Shown in pieces: positions 44,100-53,077 of a stretch of DNA of 64,000 nucleotides (position 1 is the first letter of the stretch; every line of letters begins with the position of its first letter). The stretch lies in the NCBI GenBank assembly GCA_902800065.1, contig CADCDE010000024.1:1-64000 (forward strand), given 5' to 3'. Made by a program: the position numbers and the translations under genes. The notes below the pieces were generated by a model, which ran no database searches, was not told where the DNA came from, and was given only the letters and a program-made list of their open reading frames with translations. The DNA is from an uncultured Ruminococcus sp. Lineage in GTDB: Bacteria; Bacillota; Clostridia; Oscillospirales; Acutalibacteraceae.

Positions 44100-46162
44100 C
44101 AAAAAAGAATACAGTTACAGTCGGACAGATATATACACTTCTGTTTATAAGCAGGATATCACTTGTGATAATATATTCCGTATTTGTGTCGGGGATAGGT
44201 TCAATATGGAATTTTTTGATTCCGCTGATGATATCAATGGTGATAAGTATACTGATGATGATACCTGTAAATGTGTTTTACGGTAAAAGCAGAGAAAAAT
44301 CAGTGTGTGGGATATCCGTTGAACAGTCCGGTAAAATCGGATATGTGATACCGATTTTATATGCGATATATTTTTTGTTTTCATGTGTTTACGCTGTGAA
44401 GGCACTGGAATATTTTTTGGATATGTTATTGCCTGACGGGATAGATTCAAAGATAATAATATCAATATTGACGATAGCCTGTATATATGCGTCAGTTAAG
44501 GGTATAGAGGCACTTTCGAGAATGTCAGCGTTAGTATTGGGATTCATGTTTTTGGCTGTGATACTTTTGTTTGTATATCTGATACAGGGATTTTCGTCTG
44601 AAAATATGATACCGTTTGAGTATGTTACGTTCAATGGCGTAACAGACGGAATAATTTTTATAATATCGAGGATGAATACATCAGCGGCATTGAATGTACT
44701 GATACCGTCAACAAAGGGTAAACTGTGGAAAAGCAGTATAATATGGTCTGTGATGACATTTTTGTTTATGATATTCATGCTTTTGCTTTTCCGAGGAGCA
44801 ATAGGGGATTATCTTAATTCAAGGGAATTGAGTGTATATCAGGTGATAGAGGGAGCAGGCAGTCTGCAAAGACTTAATCCGTTTTTCATATTCGTGACGA
44901 TGTGCAGTATATTCTGTAATATATCGGTATTACTGTTTGCATTGTCGGAGAGTATCAAAACGATTTTTAAAGACGAATTCGTCAAGATAATTTCAGTGAT
45001 AAGCGGAGTTATATTATTATTGGGAGTGCTTCTGATACCTGAAACGGATATCTTATTCAATAAATATATATGGTGTGTGCTGACGGTGATATTCACGGCA
45101 GTGATACCGTTGATTGTATATGTATTTGCGAAAATGCCTGAACGGAAAATATCACGGAAAATTGTTGGGACAATATCGATAATATCGGTATTGATATTAT
45201 TTTCAGGCTGTAACAGTACACAGCTTAATCAGAGATTAATAGTGCAGGGCATGGGGATAGATAAGAATAATAATGGATATGATATAACACTGATAGTTCT
45301 CGATACAGAGAACGAAGAAAAAGAAAATGCAGTTAAGCTGATTTATACGGATGGAAAAAACGTTGAAGAAGCATTGTACAGGATAGAAAATCAGCGTGGC
45401 AAAAAATTATTGCTGAGTCAGTGTCTGTTTATAATGATGAACAGAGAATCAGCAATGGATTATCGGAATACACTGTCATATTTTGCAGATATGAGCGAAA
45501 TGCAGAAAACATCAAATTTAATGGTCACGGATGACAGTTCAAAAAATACTCTCTCAACAGCGATAGAAAAATTAGACTATCAGTCGGAATATATAAATGT
45601 ATTGGCAGACAGTAAGGCGATAGACCAGACGGAGGTGCATTGTTCTTTGATAGATTATATATCGTCATTAAGGAATGAAAAGGCACTTTTGTTTCCGCAT
45701 ATAGTGATAAAAGATGAAATATCGGCATTGAGCGTGGAGGGAAGCTGTCTTGCTGATAAAGACGGGGGATATTATGATTTAACGGGTGATGAAACGCTCG
45801 GTACTCTCATTGTAAATCAAAGAGTAAATGATTTCACGGATACGGTCGGGGAAATAAGTTATAAAATAGAGAAAGTCAAGTCAAATATAATTCCCATATG
45901 GAAAGACGGTTTTTTTGAAATTCATTTTGATATAGGGATATATTTGGATAAAAAATATAGCAAAGATATTTTGAATAATATACAGGAAAATATCGCTGAA
46001 AAGGTCAATTTGGGAATTGAAAAAACATTAAAATCAGGCAGTGATGTATTTTCGATAGGGAAGTATATAAGGAGTGCATATCCCGAAGTGTATAAAAACG
46101 GTGACGTGAAGGAATTTTTGCAGAATGCCGTCACGCATACAAAAATCACCTGCCGAAATTGA
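44096..46162 (+). CDS. Fused germination receptor subunits B and C (GerKB-GerKC)
   Basis: Residues 1-350 are a GerB-type permease of the amino acid/polyamine transporter superfamily, with about ten membrane helices. Then a basic stretch (ERKISRK), a hydrophobic segment (356-370) and a lipobox-like FSGC ending in Cys372 lead into a GerC-type domain (about 373-688): LIVQGMGIDKNNNGYDITLI, QRGKKLLLSQCLFIMM and the C-terminal half with FTDTVGEISYKIEKVKSN. GerB and GerC are usually separate proteins; GerC is a lipoprotein. Here they are one reading frame with the lipobox internal. The protein may be processed at Cys372 or work as a fusion. A hairpin (about 46147-46172) follows the stop. Confidence 0.88.
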   Translation: MTKKNTVTVGQIYTLLFISRISLVIIYSVFVSGIGSIWNFLIPLMISMVISILMMIPVNVFYGKSREKSVCGISVEQSGKIGYVIPILYAIYFLFSCVYAVKALEYFLDMLLPDGIDSKIIISILTIACIYASVKGIEALSRMSALVLGFMFLAVILLFVYLIQGFSSENMIPFEYVTFNGVTDGIIFIISRMNTSAALNVLIPSTKGKLWKSSIIWSVMTFLFMIFMLLLFRGAIGDYLNSRELSVYQVIEGAGSLQRLNPFFIFVTMCSIFCNISVLLFALSESIKTIFKDEFVKIISVISGVILLLGVLLIPETDILFNKYIWCVLTVIFTAVIPLIVYVFAKMPERKISRKIVGTISIISVLILFSGCNSTQLNQRLIVQGMGIDKNNNGYDITLIVLDTENEEKENAVKLIYTDGKNVEEALYRIENQRGKKLLLSQCLFIMMNRESAMDYRNTLSYFADMSEMQKTSNLMVTDDSSKNTLSTAIEKLDYQSEYINVLADSKAIDQTEVHCSLIDYISSLRNEKALLFPHIVIKDEISALSVEGSCLADKDGGYYDLTGDETLGTLIVNQRVNDFTDTVGEISYKIEKVKSNIIPIWKDGFFEIHFDIGIYLDKKYSKDILNNIQENIAEKVNLGIEKTLKSGSDVFSIGKYIRSAYPEVYKNGDVKEFLQNAVTHTKITCRN

Positions 46163-46190
46163 ACGACAGGTGATAAATTTTATTAATAAA

Positions 46191-46293
46191 CGTGAGTTCG
46201 ATGAAAACGAAAAATTATTATACTGTCATTCTGAGGAGCGACAGCGACGAAGAATCTTTTGAAGATTCCTCACTGCGTTCGGTCGAACTCACG
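46191..46293. mobile_element. Complete miniature hairpin element, CGTGAGTTCGA type
   Basis: Element of 103 bp, CGTGAGTTCGATGAAAACGA ... GGTCGAACTCACG, with 11-bp terminal inverted repeats and an internal hairpin core. It is flanked by direct repeats TTAATAAA (46183-46190 and 46294-46301), an 8-bp target site duplication. The right copy of the duplication supplies the stop codon (TAA, 46296-46294 on the minus strand) of the lipoprotein gene. Confidence 0.85.
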
Positions 46294-47751
46294 TTAATAA
46301 ATATATTTAAGAATGTTGCTGACACGAATATAACCGTATGCACGACCGCCGTCAATGGATTTGTAAGCCTCCATGTAAACTGTGTAGGTTTTTCCTTTTT
46401 CGGCTTTGAGATATTTCCAGAGGGAATCGGGGATTTCCGTTTCATTTTCAGCCCCGCGGCTCATTAAATGAGTGTCACCGTCATAGATTACCCAACTGAT
46501 ACGGTCATATTTGTCATTTTCTGTACGCTGTACACGGTTATTGGAATTGACGCTCAATGTGAAAGCCGTTTCATCTCTATTTTCCGTCAGGAATTTATCG
46601 GTATAAGAAAAATATCTGCAGGGTTCACCGTTGACGGTCACATCGAGTTGGCAGTCGGTGTAAATGCCCTCACCGCCACGACCGATGAAGCCGCCTGTAT
46701 CTTCGTCATCACCGTAGATAGTGCCGCTCAAAGATACGTTTGTAAATTTCTTGGTACCGTAACATTCACCGCTGAAACCGCCCACGCATCTCCGACCTAT
46801 AATATTGGCATTGGTGAAACTGACATTTTCCATCACAATGCTCCACGCATAGCCTGTAAAGCCTACTTCCTGATTGCCGGGGCAGTTGATATTCAATCCG
46901 TTGACGGTGTGATTTTGTCCGTGAAAAGTGAGATTTGTCGCATAGGCATTTTTCCAGCCCATAGGCTTCCAGTTATATTCGGATAAGTCAAGGTCATTTT
47001 CAAGGTAAATCTCAACAGGCTTTTCGTTTATCGCATTGACATAGTAAACGACACTTGCAAGCTGTTCGGGAGTACTGATATGATAAGTCGGGGCATTATC
47101 GACAGCCCATTTTTTGTCTGCTAATTTCAGAATATCACCTGTATCGTTTTCACGTTCCCAGTCTGACGGATAAAGAGTCTTGTCGATTTCATAGGCATAT
47201 TTAGAAACTTCCATACCCATAGCCGTACCATACTGATATATGTCGAGAAGTATGTAAGTTCCGCTTTTGTCTGCTGAAAATGAAACAGTGTTTTCGTCGA
47301 TATTCAACTCAAAATCATAAATCAGTTTAAAAATATTATCGTCATAATTTATGTACATAGGAGTAATATTTTTTTCGGGTATACCACGCAGTTCATCGGG
47401 GTTATATTGGAATGTGAGAGTAATATCTTCAATTGAGTTTTCGTATTGAACATCAATAGGTGAGCCTATAATTCCAACCGTTTGACGTACAAATACATTG
47501 CCGTTATAATCATCACGAACAGAACATTCCTGTTTTATGTTTCCTGAACATTTTGCGGTTATTTCAACATTTGTAATTTCAGGTTTTTCATCAACGGATA
47601 TTTTCTTGCTGTAAGATTGATAGCCGTTTTCATCTTCTGTGATGGAATTTTCGTAATCTTCTTTTTGTATTTGGAATAAATCATCATCACAGCCTGTAAA
47701 AATTCCTGCAAGTGAAAGACATAAGAATAGACAGAGAAATTTTTTCTTCAT
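46294..47751 (-). CDS. Lipoprotein with GLUG-like beta-helix repeats
   Basis: The ATG at 47751 has AGAGGTG upstream and gives a lipoprotein signal (MKKKFLCLFLCLSLAGIFTG with Cys21). A first domain (about 30-210) is beta-rich with an Ig-like look. Next, ISTPEQLASVVYYVNAINEK and DLDLSEYNWKPMGWKNAYAT begin a GLUG-type right-handed beta-helix, with NHTVNGLNI, GFTGYAWSIVMENVSFTNA, IIGRRCVGGFSGECYGTKKF and DTGGFIGRGGEGIYTDCQL. A C-terminal domain follows. Such domains are common in surface-attached proteins that bind carbohydrate or peptide. The gene lies 16 bases after nspC, so it is at the end of the polyamine cluster. Its stop codon is in a target duplication of the element downstream. Confidence 0.8.
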   Translation of the reverse strand: MKKKFLCLFLCLSLAGIFTGCDDDLFQIQKEDYENSITEDENGYQSYSKKISVDEKPEITNVEITAKCSGNIKQECSVRDDYNGNVFVRQTVGIIGSPIDVQYENSIEDITLTFQYNPDELRGIPEKNITPMYINYDDNIFKLIYDFELNIDENTVSFSADKSGTYILLDIYQYGTAMGMEVSKYAYEIDKTLYPSDWERENDTGDILKLADKKWAVDNAPTYHISTPEQLASVVYYVNAINEKPVEIYLENDLDLSEYNWKPMGWKNAYATNLTFHGQNHTVNGLNINCPGNQEVGFTGYAWSIVMENVSFTNANIIGRRCVGGFSGECYGTKKFTNVSLSGTIYGDDEDTGGFIGRGGEGIYTDCQLDVTVNGEPCRYFSYTDKFLTENRDETAFTLSVNSNNRVQRTENDKYDRISWVIYDGDTHLMSRGAENETEIPDSLWKYLKAEKGKTYTVYMEAYKSIDGGRAYGYIRVSNILKYIY

Positions 47752-47767
47752 TAAAAAACACCTCTTT

Positions 47768-48898
47768 TTATAATCTTCGTTTGAAGTCGGAATAGTCAAA
47801 TTTCTTGAGAAGCTGAGTTTCGCCGTTAGATTTGAGGAGATAAATTGATGGTAAAGGCATACCGTTGAAGGTATTATTTTTGACCATTGAATATATAGCC
47901 ATGTCTGTGAAAATGAGTTTATCACCGATATTGAGAGGTTTGTCAAAGGAATAATCTCCGATAACATCACCTGCAAGACAGGTAGGAGCACCCAAGCGAT
48001 ATGTATAGGGGAGGACATTTTTTTCTTTTGAGCCGATAATCATAGGGCGGTAGGGCATTTCAAGGACATCAGGCATATGACAGGCGGCAGAAGTATCTAC
48101 AATTGCAATATCCATATTATTTTTGATAATATCAAGAACGGAAGTCACAAGCCAGCCGGCATTGAGAGCAACAGCTTCACCGGGTTCGATATAGACTTGA
48201 ACGGAATATTTGTTTTTGATGTTGTTGATGCAGTTGATGAGCTTTTCAACATCATAATCAGGTCTTGTAACGTGATGACCGCCACCGAAATTTATCCATT
48301 TCATTTTGCGGAAATACTTTCCGAAACGCTGTTCGACTATTTCAAGAGTTCTTTGGAGGGTATCTGAACCTTGTTCGCACATTGTATGGAAATGGAGTCC
48401 CGAAATGCCTTCAAGTTCGTTTTCCTCGAAATTGGCAAGGGTTATTCCAAGACGGGAATTTGTGAAACAGGGGTTGTAAATATCGGTTTCAATTTCGGAG
48501 TATTCGGGATTGATACGCAAGCCAAATTCAATTTCGGGGTGTTGGAGAGCTTTTTTTCGAAAATGCTTCCATTGGGAGAATGAATTGAAAACAATGTGGT
48601 CGCACATTGTAAGGAGTTCGTCAAAGTCATTGTCAGTGAAAGCAGGGGAATAAACGTGTATTTGCTTGTCGGGCATTTCCTCATGGGCGAGTTTGGCTTC
48701 AAACAGACCGCTTGCAGTTGTACCGCTGATATATTTGGATATAAGAGGGTAAGTGTGATAAGTGGAAAAGGCTTTTTGAGCGAGAAGAACATGACAGCCT
48801 GTTTCCTGTTCAACGTACTGTAAAATTTCAAGATTATGTATGAGAGATTTTTCGTCAATAACATAGCAGGGAGTCGGGAGAGATAAAATATTTTTCAT
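47768..48898 (-). CDS. nspC: Carboxynorspermidine/carboxyspermidine decarboxylase
   Basis: A PLP-dependent fold-III decarboxylase that turns carboxy(nor)spermidine into (nor)spermidine. The start MKNILSLPTPCYVIDEKSLI is the family's. The PLP lysine lies in LLAQKAFSTY. Gly-rich phosphate-binding region WINFGGGHHVTRPDYD and the active Cys-containing segment DTSAACHMPDVLEMPYRP are also typical. Length of 376 residues is normal. It follows the dehydrogenase gene that makes its substrate, although a hairpin and a repeat fragment (48917-49011) lie in the gap, so it may have its own promoter. Confidence 0.92.
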   Translation of the reverse strand: MKNILSLPTPCYVIDEKSLIHNLEILQYVEQETGCHVLLAQKAFSTYHTYPLISKYISGTTASGLFEAKLAHEEMPDKQIHVYSPAFTDNDFDELLTMCDHIVFNSFSQWKHFRKKALQHPEIEFGLRINPEYSEIETDIYNPCFTNSRLGITLANFEENELEGISGLHFHTMCEQGSDTLQRTLEIVEQRFGKYFRKMKWINFGGGHHVTRPDYDVEKLINCINNIKNKYSVQVYIEPGEAVALNAGWLVTSVLDIIKNNMDIAIVDTSAACHMPDVLEMPYRPMIIGSKEKNVLPYTYRLGAPTCLAGDVIGDYSFDKPLNIGDKLIFTDMAIYSMVKNNTFNGMPLPSIYLLKSNGETQLLKKFDYSDFKRRL

Positions 48899-48916
48899 TA
48901 TAGCACCTCTTTATAA

Positions 48917-48953
48917 AATAAGCAGTGTCATTAAAAAACAACACTGCTTATAT
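48917..48953. promoter_or_regulatory. Hairpin in the dehydrogenase-nspC gap
   Basis: ATAAGCAGTGT pairs with ACACTGCTTAT (perfect 11 bp). On the plus strand it is followed by a run of T, but no plus-strand gene ends here; on the minus strand it precedes nspC by about 20 bases and has only a weak T run. It may act as an attenuator or mark a processing site. Confidence 0.4.
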
Positions 48954-48966
48954 TTTTTTGATTAAA

Positions 48967-49011
48967 TAAATGAGCAAATTGTCATTCCGAGCGAAGTGAG
49001 GAATCTTTAAG
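48967..49011. repeat. Partial miniature element, ATGAGCAAATT type
   Basis: AAATGAGCAAATT followed directly by GTCATTCCGAGCGAAGTGAG plus GAATC. This is one end and half of the core seen in the element at 36339-36491, without the other end. Confidence 0.65.
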
Positions 49012-49027
49012 ACATTTTGTTATTTTA

Positions 49028-50227
49028 TTATTCAACTAAATCAGGATTGTAACTTTCCTTCCAGGGCAAGCCAAATTTATTGAGAGCGTCCATAAACGGG
49101 TCGGGGTCAAATTCTTCAATGTTATGTACACCGGGCTTGTTCCATTTGCCTGTGAGGAGCATAGCCGCACCTATCATAGCCGGAACACCGGTTGTATATG
49201 AAACAGCCTGTGAGCCGACTTCCTTGTAACATTCCTCATGGTCGCATACGTTATAGAGATAATAAGTTTTGTCCTTGCCGTCTTTTTTGCCGATAAAGAT
49301 ACAGCCGATATTAGTTTTGCCCTTTGTTCTTGGACCGAGTGAAGCGGGATCGGGGAGAACAGCTTTCAGGAACTGTAAGGGTACTATTTTATGTCCCTCA
49401 AAGTCGATAGGCTCAATGGAAGTCATGCCGACATTTTCAAGGCATTTGAGATGTGTAAGATAGCTCTGTCCGAAAGTCATAAAGAAACGTATACGCTTTA
49501 TTCCCTTGATATTGAGAGCAAGGGATTCAAGTTCTTCGTGGTGAAGGAGATACATGTCCTTTTCGCCTACTTCGGGGAAATTATATACTCTTTTTATTTC
49601 CATAGGTTCTGTTTCAATCCATTTGCCGTCTTCAATGTAACTGCCTTTTGCGGAAACTTCACGGATATTTATTTCGGGATTGAAGTTGGTAGCGAAAGGA
49701 TAGCCGTGGTCGCCTGCATTGCAGTCGAGGATGTCGATGTAGTTTATTTCATCGAATTCATGTTTCATGGCATAGGCACTGAAAACACCTGTAACACCGG
49801 GGTCGAAACCGCTTCCGAGAAGTGCTGTAATGCCGGCTTTTTCAAATCTCTCACGGTAAGCCCACTGCCATTTGTATTCAAATTTAGCGGTGTCAAAGGG
49901 TTCATAGTTGGCTGTGTCAACATAGTTTACTTTTGTAGCAAGGCAAGCGTCCATTATAGTCAAGTCCTGATAAGGCAATGCAAGATTTATTACAACATCA
50001 GGTTTGAATTCATTTATAAGAGCTATAAGTTCATCTACATTGTCAGCGTTTACCTGAGCAGTTGAAATTTTAGTTTTACCGCCGTCAAGTTTTGCTTTGA
50101 GAGCGTCACACTTTGATTTGGTTCTGCTTGCAATGCAGATTTCCTCGAATACGTCAGAGTTCTGACAACATTTGTGTATGCAAACGCTTGCAACACCGCC
50201 TGCACCGATAATTAAAGCCTTTCCCAT
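49028..50227 (-). CDS. Carboxyspermidine/carboxynorspermidine dehydrogenase (saccharopine dehydrogenase family)
   Basis: Condenses a diamine with aspartate semialdehyde and reduces the product to a carboxylated polyamine, the substrate of the nspC product next door. The Rossmann motif is ALIIGAGGVASVCIHKC. Later segments AGDHGYPFATNFNPEINIRE and the C-terminal SQAVSYTTGVPAMIGAAMLL are family-typical. The ATG at 50227 with GGAGG gives 399 residues, the usual length; the longer ORF start is rejected. Which diamine is used (putrescine or diaminopropane) cannot be told. Confidence 0.9.
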   Translation of the reverse strand: MGKALIIGAGGVASVCIHKCCQNSDVFEEICIASRTKSKCDALKAKLDGGKTKISTAQVNADNVDELIALINEFKPDVVINLALPYQDLTIMDACLATKVNYVDTANYEPFDTAKFEYKWQWAYRERFEKAGITALLGSGFDPGVTGVFSAYAMKHEFDEINYIDILDCNAGDHGYPFATNFNPEINIREVSAKGSYIEDGKWIETEPMEIKRVYNFPEVGEKDMYLLHHEELESLALNIKGIKRIRFFMTFGQSYLTHLKCLENVGMTSIEPIDFEGHKIVPLQFLKAVLPDPASLGPRTKGKTNIGCIFIGKKDGKDKTYYLYNVCDHEECYKEVGSQAVSYTTGVPAMIGAAMLLTGKWNKPGVHNIEEFDPDPFMDALNKFGLPWKESYNPDLVE

Positions 50228-50255
50228 TTTAAAAACCTCCGTTTTTTTAATAATT

Positions 50256-51107
50256 TTATTCATTTTCCAAAAGCTGTTTTGTAACATAGGTAGGGAGTGC
50301 AAAACAGCCTTTGTGAAGTCTTGTATTGTAATAATCCGTGTCAATTCCAAGACGGTTCCATTTACCGACATCAAGGTCATTGACAGGGTGGAATTTTTTT
50401 GAAGCGAAACCGAAAAGCCAGTGTCCCGAGGGATAAGTCGGGATATGAGCCTGATAAACTTTTACTATGGGGAAAAATTGCAGAATTTTTTTATGAGCCT
50501 GTTTCATTGATTTTGAGTAAGTGTTGTAAAAAGGACTTTCATGCTGATTTACAAGGATACCGTCACTTGTGAGAGCTTTATAGCAGTTGCCGTAAAATTC
50601 AGTGGTGAAAAGACCTTCACCGGGACCGAAAGGGTCTGTTGAGTCAACGATAATTAAATCGTATTTGTTTTCAACATGACGGACAAAACGTAAGCCGTCA
50701 TCAATGAATATATGGACACGGGGGTCACTGAGTTTTGAAGCGACAGTGGGGAGAAATTCCTTGCAGGCATCAACGACCATTCTGTCAATTTCCACCATGT
50801 CGATTTTTTCAATGGACTTGTATTTTGTAAGTTCACGGACAGTACCGCCGTCACCTGCACCGATAACGAGGACATTTTTAATATCGGGATTTACCGCCAT
50901 AGGAACATGGGAAATCATTTCGTGATAAATGAATTCATCTTTCTGAGTGAGCATTATCCTGTCGTCAAGGACGAGAATATCACCGAATTCGGGCGTACTG
51001 AAAATTTCGATACGCTGAAAATCGGACTGAGCGGAATATTTTTGTTTGTCACAGCGGATAGAGAAACGGACATTGTTAGTCTGTTCTTCTGTGTACCACA
51101 TTTCCAT
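50256..51107 (-). CDS. speE: Spermidine synthase (aminopropyltransferase)
   Basis: Transfers an aminopropyl group from decarboxylated SAM to a diamine. The N-terminal beta-strand domain begins MEMWYTEEQTNNVRFSI. The SAM-binding GAGDGGTVREL and the gate-keeping region with DSTDPFGPGEGLF are visible. Length of 283 residues is normal. It works with the speD product (53078-53899). It lies 28 bases upstream of the dehydrogenase gene. Confidence 0.95.
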   Translation of the reverse strand: MEMWYTEEQTNNVRFSIRCDKQKYSAQSDFQRIEIFSTPEFGDILVLDDRIMLTQKDEFIYHEMISHVPMAVNPDIKNVLVIGAGDGGTVRELTKYKSIEKIDMVEIDRMVVDACKEFLPTVASKLSDPRVHIFIDDGLRFVRHVENKYDLIIVDSTDPFGPGEGLFTTEFYGNCYKALTSDGILVNQHESPFYNTYSKSMKQAHKKILQFFPIVKVYQAHIPTYPSGHWLFGFASKKFHPVNDLDVGKWNRLGIDTDYYNTRLHKGCFALPTYVTKQLLENE

Positions 51108-51121
51108 AAAATTGACCTCCT

Positions 51122-51520
51122 TTAAATCAAATTGATTTGATACAAGCAGTTCACTTTTGCATTAGCTAAAAAATCAGGAATATCAATATCACTTATATTG
51201 ACAATTTCTTCCGATTTATTTTTAGAGCCTTCCCAAGTTTTGCATATATAAATATATTTGCTGTTTTTTGTTTGTTTAAAGGCATTAAATAATTTTTGAA
51301 GTTCCTTGAGTTCTTTTGCATGAGGATTGTTTGTGCCGAAAGGAAATTCACAGTCGCATACCCAATCTGTTATACGATAATCACAGGTATCATTTTGAAT
51401 ACACATTTTTATATCATGTTTTGTTCCCATACGGAAAGAAAATTCTGATGAAGAACTGATTTGTTCATAGTCGTTTTTGTCGATTTCTTTATTGACAGCC
51501 CCATAAAGTATATAGCACAT
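51122..51520 (-). CDS. Hypothetical protein in the polyamine cluster
   Basis: A 132-residue soluble protein without recognised domain. It has several Cys residues (CIQNDTCDYRITDWVCDCEF) and a helical mid part (HAKELKELQKLFNAFKQ). It has no signal peptide. It lies between the decarboxylase (85-base gap) and speE (14-base gap) in the same direction. Its place suggests co-expression with polyamine genes, but I assign no function. Confidence 0.55.
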   Translation of the reverse strand: MCYILYGAVNKEIDKNDYEQISSSSEFSFRMGTKHDIKMCIQNDTCDYRITDWVCDCEFPFGTNNPHAKELKELQKLFNAFKQTKNSKYIYICKTWEGSKNKSEEIVNISDIDIPDFLANAKVNCLYQINLI

Positions 51521-51605
51521 GAGAGACCATCTCCTTTATAATATAAATTTTAATGTATCCGTCAATTCAATGTTATATTTTAAACGGATATGAAAGTAAC
51601 TTTCA

Positions 51606-53063
51606 TTATTCGACCATGATATTGATTTTTTCGGTGTTAATATCTTCCGCACCGGTGAGATTACAGCCTTTTGCCTTTGCGTAAATGATATATTCAAGAG
51701 CGTCTTTTGTAATGAGTTCACCTGGGGCGAGAATGGGTATTCCGGGGGGATAGCACATGACAAATTCCGCACATATCTTGCCAAGAGTTTCTTTCAAAGG
51801 CAGTTGAATTTTTTTGGAGTAGAAAGCCTCCTGCGGAGAGCATACCACAACAGGTTCAATGTATTCATGGTCAAGCATACCTGCGGAGCTTTTCGAGTAA
51901 AGACGCTTTATTTCATAGAGGGCGGAAATAAGACGTTCAATATTAAGAATCTTGTCACCGACAGATACGATTGCAAGGATATTTCCGATGTCACCGAATT
52001 CTATTTGAATATCATACCTGTCACGGAGAATATCATATACTTCAATGCCTGCCAAGCCAATATCTCTTGTATGTACGGAAATTTTTGTGGGGTCGAAGTC
52101 GAATACAGTATCACCGTTGATAAGTTCTCTTGAAAAAGCGTAAAGACCTCCGAGCTTATTTATTTCCTTAATGCCGTAATTTGCGAGAGTTGTGACACGT
52201 TCAAAAATAGCTTTGCCGTTGAGGGCTAAATTTCTTCTTGAGATGTCAAGGGAGGATAAAAGCAAGTATGAAGCACTTGTTGTTTGAGTGAGATTTATAA
52301 TCTGACGGACATATCCTTCGGATATGCCTTCACCGAGTAAGAGAGCAGAGCTTTGAGTAAGAGAACCGCCTGTTTTGTGCATACTGACAGCTGCCATATC
52401 GGCACCGACACTCATAGCTGAAAGGGGCATATAATCCCCGAAATAAAAGTGAGTGCCGTGAGCTTCGTCAACAAGAACTTTCATGCCTGCCTCGTGGGCT
52501 ATTCTGACAATTTCACGGAGATTTGAACATACACCGTAATAAGTGGGATTGTTCACGATAATAGCCTTTGCGTCGGGATGCTGTTTAATGGCACGTTTTA
52601 CGGAATCAACGGACATTCCGAGAGGTATTCCGAGCTGTTTGTTGACACCCGGATTTACATAGACGGGTACAGCACCACAGACTATTAAAGCATTTATGCT
52701 GCTTCTATGAACGTTTCGTGGCATGATTATCTTGTCGCCACGCTTGCAGACGCTCATGACCATAGCCTGAACAGCACTTGAAGTACCGTTTACCATGAAA
52801 AAAGCATGAGCTGCACCGAAAGCGTCAGCCATAAGTTCTTCGGCTTCTTTGATGACGCTGACAGGATGACAGAGATTATCGAGAGGTTTCATGGAATTTA
52901 CATCTACACTCATACACTGTTTTCCGAGAAATTCTGTTAATACAGGGTTGCCCTTGCCCTGTTTATGTCCGGGGACATCAAAGGAAACAATACGATTTTC
53001 ACGATATTGGCAAAGAGCCTCATACACAGGTGCTTTATTTTGGTCGAGTTTCATTTTATACAT
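51606..53063 (-). CDS. Ornithine/lysine/arginine decarboxylase (SpeA-type, aminotransferase fold)
   Basis: A fold-I PLP-dependent basic amino acid decarboxylase of the short form (485 residues), related to Bacillus SpeA and YaaO. PLP-binding lysine is in AAVSMHKTGGSLTQSS. Upstream are FFMVNGTSSAVQAMVMSVC and the acidic DEAHGTHFYFGDYMP. The C-terminal domain ends with YPPGIPILAPGELI. By context it makes agmatine or putrescine/cadaverine for the aminopropyl transfer steps. No agmatinase gene is in the window, so the specificity is open. Starts 14 bases after the speD stop. Confidence 0.88.
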   Translation of the reverse strand: MYKMKLDQNKAPVYEALCQYRENRIVSFDVPGHKQGKGNPVLTEFLGKQCMSVDVNSMKPLDNLCHPVSVIKEAEELMADAFGAAHAFFMVNGTSSAVQAMVMSVCKRGDKIIMPRNVHRSSINALIVCGAVPVYVNPGVNKQLGIPLGMSVDSVKRAIKQHPDAKAIIVNNPTYYGVCSNLREIVRIAHEAGMKVLVDEAHGTHFYFGDYMPLSAMSVGADMAAVSMHKTGGSLTQSSALLLGEGISEGYVRQIINLTQTTSASYLLLSSLDISRRNLALNGKAIFERVTTLANYGIKEINKLGGLYAFSRELINGDTVFDFDPTKISVHTRDIGLAGIEVYDILRDRYDIQIEFGDIGNILAIVSVGDKILNIERLISALYEIKRLYSKSSAGMLDHEYIEPVVVCSPQEAFYSKKIQLPLKETLGKICAEFVMCYPPGIPILAPGELITKDALEYIIYAKAKGCNLTGAEDINTEKINIMVE

Positions 53064-53077
53064 TTCTCACTCCTCGC

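Noticed and set aside
47752-48018. N-terminal extension of the GLUG-like lipoprotein
   Set aside because: It lies inside nspC in another frame; the lipoprotein signal starts at 47751 with its own ribosome binding site.
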